From Anaerolineae bacterium (GTDB lineage: Bacteria > Chloroflexota > Anaerolineae > Anaerolineales > Villigracilaceae): a stretch of DNA of 7,221 nucleotides. Location of the stretch: assembly GCA_003158885.1 (NCBI GenBank), contig PMLN01000331.1, forward strand, positions 1 to 7,221, written 5' to 3'. Below are positions 1-5,861 of the stretch, one piece after another. The translations under genes were made by a program, and so were the position numbers. The notes under the pieces were generated by a model. The model ran no database searches and was not told the origin of the DNA. It saw only the letters and a list, made by a program, of their open reading frames with translations. Position 1 is the first letter of the stretch, and the number at the start of each line of letters is the position of its first letter.

Positions 1-1278
1 CAATCCGGCGACACGGTCGCCAACCTGGCGCCGCGCTTCAACACCACGATCCAGGAAATCATGGCGGCCAACCCGATCATCCCACCGGATGCAACGACGA
101 TGCCACCCGGCCTGCCGATGAAGATCCCGATCTATTACCGTGAATTATGGGATACCTCCTTTAAATCCATACCGGATAATGCCTTCGTGGACGGGCCAAC
201 CGTGATCGGCTTCAACAGTTCGGCCTTCGCCGCCTCACAGCCTGGCTGGCTCAAGAATTACGTGGGCTATGCGGGCGGGGAGTATCGCAGCGGGGCGGAA
301 GTCGTGGATTATGTGGCGACCAACTACAGCGTCAGCCCCAAGCTGCTGCTGGCCGTGCTCGAATATCAAACCGGGGCGTTAAGCAATCCGGTGCAAATAC
401 AAAAACAGTATGTGTTGGGATTCAACCGGGAATATTCCGGCACACTCTACTATCAACTCATCATCGCGGCGGAGACGCTCAACAACGGATACTACGGATG
501 GAGGGCCGGAAACCTGATCGAGTTTGACAGGCCGGATCAAACCATTGTCCGCCCCGACCCATGGCTGAACGCCGGCTCGGTGGGAATCCAATATTATTTT
601 GCACAGTTGTTATCCGGGACGGATTATGATCGCGCGGTTGGACCGGATGGGCTGGCAAAAACATATAAGGACCTATTCGGGGATCCGTGGACAAACAATT
701 TCGTGCTGATCCCGGGCAGCCTGCACCAACCTCCCATGCTGTTACCCTTTGCCCGCAACGAGACCTGGACATTTACAGGCGGGCCGCATACAGGCTGGGG
801 CTCAGGGGAACCGTTTGCAGCAATTGACTTTGGGCCTCCGTCCGAGTTCCACGGTTGTTTTACGGTCGAACCCCAGAACTATGCGGTGGCGGCGGCCAGC
901 GGATTGGTGGTACGCTCCGATGTCAACGGATTGGCGCTCGACCTGGACGGCGATGGAAATGAACGCACCGGCTGGGTGATCTTTTACCTGCACCTGGCAG
1001 GCGCGACGCGCGCACCGGTGGGAAAACAATTACAGGCGGGGGACTTTATCGGATATCCCTCGTGCGAAGGCGGCGAAACCACCGGCACACATGTCCACAT
1101 CGCGAGAAAATACAACGGCGAATGGATGCTGGCGGACGGCCCGCTGGGATTCAACCTGGAAGGCTGGATCGTCCATGACGGCCCGGCGGCTTATCAAGGC
1201 ACAATGACGCAGAACGGTCTGACGGTGACCGCCTGCGCATGTTCGGATTTCTATAGTCAGGTGAGGTCGGGAAGATGA
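1..1278 (+). CDS. Secreted LysM / lysozyme-like / M23 metallopeptidase cell-wall protein (5' truncated)
   Basis: The reading frame is open from base 1 (425 residues visible), so the gene starts outside the window; the ATG at 61 lies inside the LysM domain and is not the start. Residues 2-43 form a LysM peptidoglycan-binding repeat (SGDTVANLA at its start, then NTTIQEIMAANP). Residues about 80-230 contain a helical region with SPKLLLAVLEYQTG, resembling the catalytic-Glu segment of SLT-type transglycosylases; Glu121 would be the candidate, though this is only a resemblance. Residues about 260-375 are an M23 endopeptidase domain: His263 and Asp276 with the second His of HVH (364-366) fit the zinc ligands, and His331 (YLHLAG) fits the catalytic His. 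Such proteins cleave peptide cross-links in peptidoglycan outside the membrane. An acidic DLDGDGNE segment sits between the strands. The signal peptide and any further LysM copies would lie upstream. The M23 assignment is firm; the middle domain is tentative. Confidence 0.93.
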   Translation, partial: QSGDTVANLAPRFNTTIQEIMAANPIIPPDATTMPPGLPMKIPIYYRELWDTSFKSIPDNAFVDGPTVIGFNSSAFAASQPGWLKNYVGYAGGEYRSGAEVVDYVATNYSVSPKLLLAVLEYQTGALSNPVQIQKQYVLGFNREYSGTLYYQLIIAAETLNNGYYGWRAGNLIEFDRPDQTIVRPDPWLNAGSVGIQYYFAQLLSGTDYDRAVGPDGLAKTYKDLFGDPWTNNFVLIPGSLHQPPMLLPFARNETWTFTGGPHTGWGSGEPFAAIDFGPPSEFHGCFTVEPQNYAVAAASGLVVRSDVNGLALDLDGDGNERTGWVIFYLHLAGATRAPVGKQLQAGDFIGYPSCEGGETTGTHVHIARKYNGEWMLADGPLGFNLEGWIVHDGPAAYQGTMTQNGLTVTACACSDFYSQVRSGR

Positions 1279-1283
1279 GGAAT

Positions 1284-1437
1284 GGTAATTGGATCATGGG
1301 GAATGGTAAATGGATGATGGATCATGGATCGTGGTTGATGGAGGATTGAGGAAGAGATATTCGATATTGGATATTCGGGAGTCGGGAATCGTGAATAGAT
1401 CATAGGTCATAGATCATGGTTCATGGGGCATGGGTAA
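1284..1437. repeat. Degenerate 7-bp tandem array, 22 units in register
   Basis: The sequence can be cut into 22 consecutive heptamers without any insertion or deletion. The first nine are mostly GGNNNAT-like (GGATCAT, GGTAAAT, GGATGAT, GGATCAT, GGATCGT, GGTTGAT). They pass through TCGATAT / TGGATAT and TCGGGAG / TCGGGAA / TCGTGAA into TAGATCA / TAGGTCA / TAGATCA / TGGTTCA / TGGGGCA. Neighbouring units resemble each other more than distant ones, as expected of an old tandem array that drifted. It begins 6 bp after the stop codon of the LysM/M23 gene. No gene is credible inside it. Confidence 0.8.
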
Positions 1438-1612
1438 TGGGACCGGGCCTAGCCTTACCCCAGTGATGCGTCGCACCTGACGGGGAAGCCAAGCCGTTTA
1501 GCCCCGGTCGCCTCCGGCGTGCTTCGCGACCCTCACCCCTAACCCCTCTCCGATAAGCGGAGAGGGGAAGCATTATGGATGGAGACGGCAACCGCATACA
1601 ATGAATCCAGCG
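1438..1612. other. Non-coding GC-rich repeat sequence between convergent genes
   Basis: After the heptamer array come a flank GGGCCTAGCCTTACCCC (1445-1461), a 6-bp inverted repeat GGTCGC/GCGACC (1506-1511 with 1526-1531) and the long hairpin listed separately. I see no ORF, tRNA or promoter. The region separates the 3' ends of the LysM/M23 gene (plus strand) and cfa (minus strand), so both transcripts must end here, but no hairpin followed by a T-run is present on either strand. Confidence 0.6.
1543..1567. repeat. Perfect 10-bp palindrome (REP-like); possible bidirectional transcription stop
   Basis: CCCCTCTCCG (1543-1552) pairs perfectly with CGGAGAGGGG (1558-1567) across a 5-base loop, ATAAG. 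It is preceded by CCCTCACCCCTAA; together this resembles a CCCTCACCC...CCCCTCTCC element that I recall as dispersed between genes of many bacteria. It sits between two convergent stop codons, where a two-way terminator would be expected, but neither side carries a T-run, so intrinsic termination is not shown by the sequence. Confidence 0.6.
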
Positions 1613-2932
1613 CTATCGGTATAAGTCGGCGCGGGTGGAGGGAACACTGCTTTTTCCGTCGAACGTCAGCTTCGCAAGGAGGGTCTGGTTGACATTGAGG
1701 CTTCCGGACTCGAAGCCGTAGGCCGAAGAGGACATATACAACCGCCAGGTCCGGTAAGTGACTTCATCCGAGGCTTTGACTGCTTCCGTGCGGCGAGCGG
1801 CGAGCCGGTTGACCCACTGACGCAGAGTGAGCGCATAATGTTCGCGCAGGTTCTCCAGGTCACGGACTTCAAAGCCCGCATTCTCAGCCATCAGATTGAC
1901 TTCGCTGACGGGAATCAGTTCGCCATCCGGGAAGATGTAACGCTGTTGGAAAATGCCGAGTCCCAATACACGCTTTTGAATGAAGCCCTGCCGAGCTTTC
2001 TCCAAGCCGGCGCGCTGCGAGATGCCATGATTAAGGAATAGTCCGCCGGGTTTTAGCAAGCGATAGGTGTGGGCAAAGTATTCGGGCAGGTGGCTCCGGC
2101 CGACATGCTCGAACATGCCCACGCTTACGATCTTGTCGAAGGATTCATCACCGAGGATGCGGTAATCCTTCAGTTCAACGGCGACCCGCCCCTGAAGCCC
2201 GGAACGAGCGATGGCTTCATCTGCATAGGCTTTTTGATTTTTGCTAAGCGTTACACCCAGTACGTTCACGCCATATTTTTGGGCGGCATAACGGGCCAGG
2301 CCGCCCCAGCCGCAACCGATATCCAGCAGGCGCTCCCCGGGCTGCAAGCGCAGTTTGCGGCAGATGTGTTCCAGCTTGAGTTCCTGCGCGGTATCGAGAT
2401 CCTCCCTGCCAGTGGGGAAATAACCGCACGAGTATTGCAGGTTTTTATCAAGCCAGAGCGAATAGAAATCATTGCCAACATCGTAATGATATTGAACTGC
2501 GGCGCGGTCACGTTCGAGGGAATGAACGGCGCCGCGCAGTTGGAGAGGCCCGCGCCCCTGCGGCCGCGCAGGACCTGAAACGGGCAACGCCAACAGGTCC
2601 AAGCCCATTTTGAGGATTTCTCCTGCGGAGAAGGAGCGAGAAGCCAGACCATCCATCAGGGCGAACGCCGAAAAGATGTCGCCTTCGATGTCGAAATCAT
2701 CCCGGATGAAAGCCTCACCCATTGAAAGCTCGACGGGCGGTGTGAACATACGCCGCAATGCGCCGGCATGACCGAGAACGAGATGAAAAGCCGAGTCACC
2801 CTCCACAGGCAATTCGGTTCCATCCCACAGACGGATGCCGAAATGGCGAGGTGAGGGAAAGACATGTTCGAGCAAATCGGTCGTGCGACGGATCACAGGT
2901 TCAGCATGTTTCAAAGAATAGGTTTGTGTCAT
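1613..2932 (-). CDS. cfa: Cyclopropane-fatty-acyl-phospholipid synthase (SAM-dependent)
   Basis: The 439-residue protein transfers a methylene group from S-adenosylmethionine to the double bond of unsaturated acyl chains in membrane phospholipids, acting at the cytoplasmic face of the membrane. Residues 1-140 match the N-terminal lipid-binding part of the family. The catalytic domain begins near AVQYHYDVGNDFY (145-157). The SAM-binding glycine loop is LLDIGCGWGG (202-211). Residues expected to hold the bicarbonate ion in the E. coli enzyme have counterparts here: Cys169 (QYSCGYF), Glu275 (MFEHVG), His302 (NHGIS) and Tyr366 (EHYALTL). Length is slightly above the usual 380-430. The ATG at 2932 has a strong Shine-Dalgarno six bases upstream. 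The gene lies 76 bp downstream of the MFS exporter on the same strand and is probably co-transcribed. Related methyltransferases can instead make branched or other modified acyl chains, so the exact product is less certain than the family. Confidence 0.95.
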   Translation of the reverse strand: MTQTYSLKHAEPVIRRTTDLLEHVFPSPRHFGIRLWDGTELPVEGDSAFHLVLGHAGALRRMFTPPVELSMGEAFIRDDFDIEGDIFSAFALMDGLASRSFSAGEILKMGLDLLALPVSGPARPQGRGPLQLRGAVHSLERDRAAVQYHYDVGNDFYSLWLDKNLQYSCGYFPTGREDLDTAQELKLEHICRKLRLQPGERLLDIGCGWGGLARYAAQKYGVNVLGVTLSKNQKAYADEAIARSGLQGRVAVELKDYRILGDESFDKIVSVGMFEHVGRSHLPEYFAHTYRLLKPGGLFLNHGISQRAGLEKARQGFIQKRVLGLGIFQQRYIFPDGELIPVSEVNLMAENAGFEVRDLENLREHYALTLRQWVNRLAARRTEAVKASDEVTYRTWRLYMSSSAYGFESGSLNVNQTLLAKLTFDGKSSVPSTRADLYR

Positions 2933-2938
2933 AAGGGT

Positions 2939-2945
2939 CTCCTTT
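2939..2945 (-). promoter_or_regulatory. Ribosome binding site of cfa
   Basis: The minus strand reads AAAGGAG followed by a 6-base spacer and the ATG at 2932. It is a near-consensus Shine-Dalgarno sequence and fixes the start codon. It lies just outside the octamer repeat array. Confidence 0.8.
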
Positions 2946-2949
2946 CGGG

Positions 2950-3012
2950 AAGGTTTGAAGGTTGGATGGTTTGATGGTTTGACAGTTGGAAGGTTTAAGG
3001 TTGGAAGGTTAC
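2950..3012. repeat. Degenerate 8-bp tandem array between the MFS and cfa genes
   Basis: Units on the plus strand are AAGGTTTG, AAGGTTGG, ATGGTTTG, ATGGTTTG, ACAGTTGG, AAGGTTTA, AGGTTGG (one base short) and AAGGTTAC. The last unit contains the complement of the TAA stop codon of the MFS gene (3009-3011), so the array starts at that stop. It occupies most of the 76-bp spacer within a probable two-gene transcript, and its transcript would be pyrimidine-rich with recurring AACCTTCC-type motifs. Confidence 0.75.
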
Positions 3013-4526
3013 AACTTCTCCTTATTCATTTGCATGGAGGCCTGCTGGCGCCGGTCTTCCTTGCCGCGCACCAGCGAAAAACCGGCGGCGACGATGCAGA
3101 GAACCACAGAAACCTCGAAGGCGCTGCGGATGCCGATCACAAACACCTGCATGGCCTGCGAGCCGAGCGCGATGTCCGTTCCTACAAATAGCTGAAGCAT
3201 TTGCGCCTGAGGCAAACTGCCGGCCGCCACCGCCAGGGCGAGGGCGTAGCTGATCACCATGCCGGTCTGCCGCAACGTGGCAAGGGTGGCCGAGGCGACG
3301 CCGAGACGATGGGCAGGCGCACCATTCATGGCGGCGCTCGTATTGGGCGACCAGAAGAGACCGCCCCCCAAACCCATTAATGCCAAACCGAAGGCGATTT
3401 CCCAGTAGGGTGTAACAGGCGAGAGCCGCGTGATGAACCATCCAAGCGCCAAGCCTTGGATCAACAAACCCGCGGTAGCCGGCAGGCGCGCACCAATGTG
3501 ATCCGCCAGCAAGCCGCTCAAAGGTCCCATCACCGCGCTGACGATAGAGAGTGGAATGAGCAAAAGCGCCGCCATCAGCGGTGGATAGCCACGCACTGCC
3601 TGCAAATAAAAGATGATCAGAAAATCAACTGCGAACATAGCCAGCGATTGCAGCATGGCGGCAAGCACCGAAAAGTTGTAGACGCGGTTCCGGAAGAGGA
3701 GCGGGTCGAGCACGGGGTTTTGTGAGCGCCGCTCCCATGCAAAGAACCCAACTAACATGATCACGAACAGAGCAAAGAGCGCGATGATCGGGGGCGAGGT
3801 CCAACCGTCCTGGATGCCGAGTGTCAGTGCGATCAAAAGCGCAAGCAAGCCCAGACTGAAGGTTCCCGCGCCCACGGGGTCAAACTTTTCAGCGCGGTTG
3901 CGCGTGGACATTTCCTTGAGGGCGCGATAGCCCCACAGGGTACCCAGGATGCCAATGGGTACGTTGATGTAGAAAATCCAGCGCCAATCTGCGGCGGCCA
4001 GGATCAGGCCGCCGAGCAGTGGACCGGCGATGCCGCCCAGCGCCCAGGTGACACCGTTAATGCCGAGCGCGCGTCCGCGCTCATTGGGCGGAAAGACTTC
4101 GGTGATGATGGCAGGGCCGTTTACCATTATCAGCGCCGCGCCGGCGCCCTGCACCAATCGAAACAGGATCAACTGCGCTGCGTTCTGCGATAAGCCGCAA
4201 AGCGCCGAGCCTATGGTAAATATCACAAAGCCAAGGTTGTATAAGCGCACGCGGCCGAACATGTCGGCAATCCGCCCAAAGGTTAGCAAAAAGACCGTAC
4301 TAATGAGGATGTATCCCATGATGACCCAGATCATTTCGATCAGGTCGGCATGCAGTTTCACCATCATATCGGGCAGCGCCAGGATAACGATGGTACTGTC
4401 AATTGAGGACATCAGTGCGCCGATGGTGGTGACGCTCAGTGCGATCCATTTATATTCGATGCGCCGGTGCATTCCGATTGGGGTGACTGCTTCAACGTTC
4501 TCGATAGGCTTGCCGGATTTTGCCAT
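3009..4526 (-). CDS. MFS drug/metabolite exporter, DHA2 (EmrB/QacA-like) family, 14 TM segments
   Basis: A 505-residue integral membrane protein that probably exports a hydrophobic or amphiphilic compound in exchange for protons. Family motifs are visible (numbered from the chosen start): motif D1 around Asp43 (SSIDSTIVILALP), motif A GRIADMFGRVR (84-94), motif B with Arg123 (FRLVQGAGAA) and antiporter motif C ending GGIAGPLLGG (164-173). Fourteen hydrophobic segments can be counted, two more than in DHA1 exporters. The frame continues upstream to a TTG at 4568, but the ATG at 4526 is preferred because AAGGAG lies ten bases upstream. It ends in the octamer array and is followed by cfa, suggesting a shared transcript. 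The substrate cannot be told from sequence; multidrug efflux and lipid-related export are both possible. No regulator gene adjoins it in the window. Confidence 0.93.
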   Translation of the reverse strand: MAKSGKPIENVEAVTPIGMHRRIEYKWIALSVTTIGALMSSIDSTIVILALPDMMVKLHADLIEMIWVIMGYILISTVFLLTFGRIADMFGRVRLYNLGFVIFTIGSALCGLSQNAAQLILFRLVQGAGAALIMVNGPAIITEVFPPNERGRALGINGVTWALGGIAGPLLGGLILAAADWRWIFYINVPIGILGTLWGYRALKEMSTRNRAEKFDPVGAGTFSLGLLALLIALTLGIQDGWTSPPIIALFALFVIMLVGFFAWERRSQNPVLDPLLFRNRVYNFSVLAAMLQSLAMFAVDFLIIFYLQAVRGYPPLMAALLLIPLSIVSAVMGPLSGLLADHIGARLPATAGLLIQGLALGWFITRLSPVTPYWEIAFGLALMGLGGGLFWSPNTSAAMNGAPAHRLGVASATLATLRQTGMVISYALALAVAAGSLPQAQMLQLFVGTDIALGSQAMQVFVIGIRSAFEVSVVLCIVAAGFSLVRGKEDRRQQASMQMNKEKL

Positions 4527-4527
4527 G

Positions 4528-4734
4528 CTATGCAGGCTCCTTGTATAGCTGTGTAGTAGAGTAGACAACCAAAAATGCCATTAAAAGCATGAGCGGCAGG
4601 ATAACGGCGGAGGTTGTATATATGGCGCTTGCGGTTGGGCCGGGAAGCAAGGGGAAAAAGCAAGCCTCAATTATCAACGAGAGAATTGTAGAAACAAGTG
4701 AATGCGTTTTCAAGGAGAATCTCTTCCGATTCAT
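4528..4734 (-). CDS. Candidate small membrane protein upstream of the MFS exporter
   Basis: This is a possible 68-residue protein starting MNRKRFSLKTHS. A basic N-terminus is followed by two hydrophobic stretches, roughly residues 14-30 (VSTILSLIIEACFFPLL) and 39-60 (containing SAVILPLMLLMAFLVVY), and it ends LYKEPA. Its TAG stop is separated by one base from the exporter ATG, the arrangement of translationally coupled genes. Against it: no good Shine-Dalgarno precedes the ATG, no family is recognised, the upstream part of the same frame runs into the heptamer repeats, and hydrophobic ORFs arise easily in T-rich sequence. It may simply be the leader of the exporter transcript. I would keep it only as a candidate. 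Confidence 0.3.
   Translation of the reverse strand: MNRKRFSLKTHSLVSTILSLIIEACFFPLLPGPTASAIYTTSAVILPLMLLMAFLVVYSTTQLYKEPA
4537..4542 (-). promoter_or_regulatory. Ribosome binding site deciding the MFS start
   Basis: The minus strand reads AAGGAG, then a ten-base spacer, then ATG at 4526. The upstream in-frame TTG at 4568 has no comparable site. The site lies inside the last codons of the candidate small ORF 4734-4528, which would make that ORF and the exporter translationally linked if the small ORF is real. Confidence 0.6.
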
Positions 4735-4803
4735 CGGGAGAGATTTTATTACTAAATTTGAGCCGGATAAAGTGACAAACGGCATATATTCGACAGGCGT
4801 AGG

Positions 4804-4922
<119 letters not shown>

Positions 4923-4947
4923 CCCTAGCCCTACCCCTGCCCTCGCC

Positions 4948-4971
4948 CTTCTGAACATCTTGGTTCAGAAG
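4948..4971. repeat. Perfect 9-bp palindrome with 6-base loop
   Basis: CTTCTGAAC (4948-4956) pairs perfectly with GTTCAGAAG (4963-4971) across ATCTTG. No T-run follows on either strand. It is one of several palindromic modules in this gap and is more likely part of a dispersed repeat than a terminator serving a gene here. Confidence 0.55.
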
Positions 4972-4995
4972 CAGCCGAAGGCGGCATAGCTTCCT

Positions 4996-5014
4996 GGTCG
5001 GTAGAACGCCGACC
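4996..5014. repeat. Short palindrome GGTCGG/CCGACC
   Basis: Six base pairs flank a 7-base loop (TAGAACG). Read on the minus strand it gives GTAGGTCGGCGTTCTACCG, a pattern I recall, without being able to check, from dispersed intergenic repeats in several bacterial groups. Confidence 0.45.
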
Positions 5015-5077
5015 TACGGAAGTGCTTCGCGAACGCCGCCTCGGCTAGCAAATACGACGAGGAAATTTTGGGATGAA

Positions 5078-5094
5078 GATTCAACAGTTGAATC
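5078..5094. repeat. Perfect odd-centred dyad GATTCAACAGTTGAATC
   Basis: Two 8-bp arms, GATTCAAC and GTTGAATC, flank a single central A. A weaker outer pair CGACGA (5055-5060) / TCGTCG (5093-5098) partly overlaps it. The one-base centre suits a dimeric protein-binding site better than an RNA hairpin, but the nearest downstream start (MFS, 4526) is over 500 bp away and no regulator is seen, so an operator role is speculative. Confidence 0.35.
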
Positions 5095-5118
5095 GTCGAT
5101 ATTTAGGGAGGGGCTAAG

Positions 5119-5167
5119 AGGAGATTACTTGCCGGAGGCACGCTTCGCGGTTGTCAGGGAAAACACC
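5119..5167. repeat. Dispersed repeat, copy 1
   Basis: This 49-bp sequence begins AGGAGATT and contains GAGGCACGCTTCGCGGTTGT. It is matched by a second copy starting 102 bp later, without gaps and with about ten mismatches. The minus strand has the form of the ...GCGAAGCG...AATCTCCT intergenic repeat family; this copy lacks the GTCATTGC end that copy 2 keeps. Confidence 0.7.
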
Positions 5168-5169
5168 GA

Positions 5170-5188
5170 GGGCGCAAGCCTTGCGCCC
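5170..5188. repeat. Perfect palindrome GGGCGCAAGCCTTGCGCCC
   Basis: Nine-base arms lie around a single central C; as RNA a 7-bp stem with a 5-base loop is plausible. It lies between the two copies of the 49-bp repeat and is followed by CCTACG, not by a T-run. I recall similar GGGCGCAAG...CTTGCGCCCCTAC modules between genes of various bacteria. Confidence 0.55.
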
Positions 5189-5220
5189 CTACGCCTTCAA
5201 CACGATGCCAGCATGTTTAC

Positions 5221-5285
5221 AGGAGATTGTTCGCCAGAGGCACGCTTCGCGGTTGTCGGGAAGAACGCCCTTCCTTGCAATGACA
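5221..5285. repeat. Dispersed GTCATTGC...AATCTCC repeat, copy 2, abutting a stop codon
   Basis: On the minus strand it begins TGTCATTGCAAGG directly after the TGA stop of the nucleotidyltransferase-fold gene and ends AACAATCTCCT. From memory this is the general form of a repeat common in intergenic DNA of Chloroflexota and some other phyla. Bases 5221-5269 match copy 1. The position suggests it could act as the 3' end of the transcript, but no intrinsic-terminator T-run is present. Confidence 0.65.
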
Positions 5286-5861
5286 TCAGGATGATTCTTT
5301 AAGAGCACGCTCAAGAAGGTCTGCCACTTTGAGTTCACCTGCCCATTTGCGCAGGTATTCGAGATCGAGGTCGCCGGCCTGAGTTTTCAGCACGCCGAGG
5401 ACGTCGCGCCACTGACGGTCTGAGACTTCGCCGCCCATGCGATACCATTCGAGTTTGGAGAGGATCGTATCTTCAGGGCTGGTGATGTAAACACTTTCTT
5501 CCGGATCGGTGGCAATTACGGATGATCGCCTCCGTTCCAATTGCATTTGATCAAAGGCGCGCGCTTTGCGGATAAAGATATCCACTTTGAAGGCGGTTTC
5601 GTAATGGATCAGGTTGAAACTGCTGTGGTGTTCGATCGCGTCTTTCATCATTTCGTCATCGGCATAAAATTCTTTGGAAAGAACCGCAACCAACGGCTGG
5701 ATATGTTCCATACGCATGTCCGCCACAATATCCACATCCAGCGTGGAACGCATCACGCCGTGCAGGGAACTGGCAAGTGAGCCGCCCACCGCATAGGGAA
5801 TTCCGAGTCGTTCGAGAGTATGTGTAACGAGCAGGGTCACGCGGGTGGATTCACTTGGCAT
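5286..5861 (-). CDS. Nucleotidyltransferase-fold protein (AbiEii-like), second gene of a two-gene unit
   Basis: A 191-residue soluble protein with the signature of the polymerase-beta nucleotidyltransferase fold: GGSLASSLHG (26-35), the metal-binding pair Asp42/Asp44 in STLDVDIV, and a third acidic residue, Asp94, in AFKVDIFI. Downstream are SPEDTILSKLEWY (128-140, with Lys136) and DRQWRDVLGVL (148-158), elements also seen in AbiEii-type toxins and related uncharacterised proteins. All three acidic positions are present, so catalytic activity is plausible; the nucleotide and target are unknown. The frame extends to a TTG at 5894, but the ATG at 5861 gives a short 11-bp overlap with the upstream gene, and AAGG lies nine bases before it. 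The upstream partner is the 81-residue protein. By analogy it could be a toxin that transfers nucleotides to tRNA or another molecule, but this is inference. Confidence 0.8.
   Translation of the reverse strand: MPSESTRVTLLVTHTLERLGIPYAVGGSLASSLHGVMRSTLDVDIVADMRMEHIQPLVAVLSKEFYADDEMMKDAIEHHSSFNLIHYETAFKVDIFIRKARAFDQMQLERRRSSVIATDPEESVYITSPEDTILSKLEWYRMGGEVSDRQWRDVLGVLKTQAGDLDLEYLRKWAGELKVADLLERALKESS

Noticed and set aside
61..63. ATG at 61 as the start of the LysM/M23 gene
   Set aside because: The open frame continues to base 1 and residues before this ATG (SGDTVANLAPRFNTT) are the first half of the LysM domain.
1284..1437. CRISPR array
   Set aside because: Units are 7 bp and contiguous with no spacers; there are no cas genes in the window.
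2069..2578. 169-codon open frame on the plus strand inside cfa
   Set aside because: It lies wholly antisense to a well-supported enzyme gene; its sequence shows no family motif and is the mirror of the conserved SAM-binding region.
4030..4548. 172-codon open frame on the plus strand inside the MFS gene
   Set aside because: It is antisense to the conserved N-terminal half of the exporter, and its composition is the complement of membrane-segment codons.
4749..4778. Promoter-like TTGTCA, 18-bp spacer, TAGTAA on the minus strand upstream of the exporter
   Set aside because: The -35 is good but the -10 matches only three of six positions; such pairs occur by chance in AT-rich sequence.
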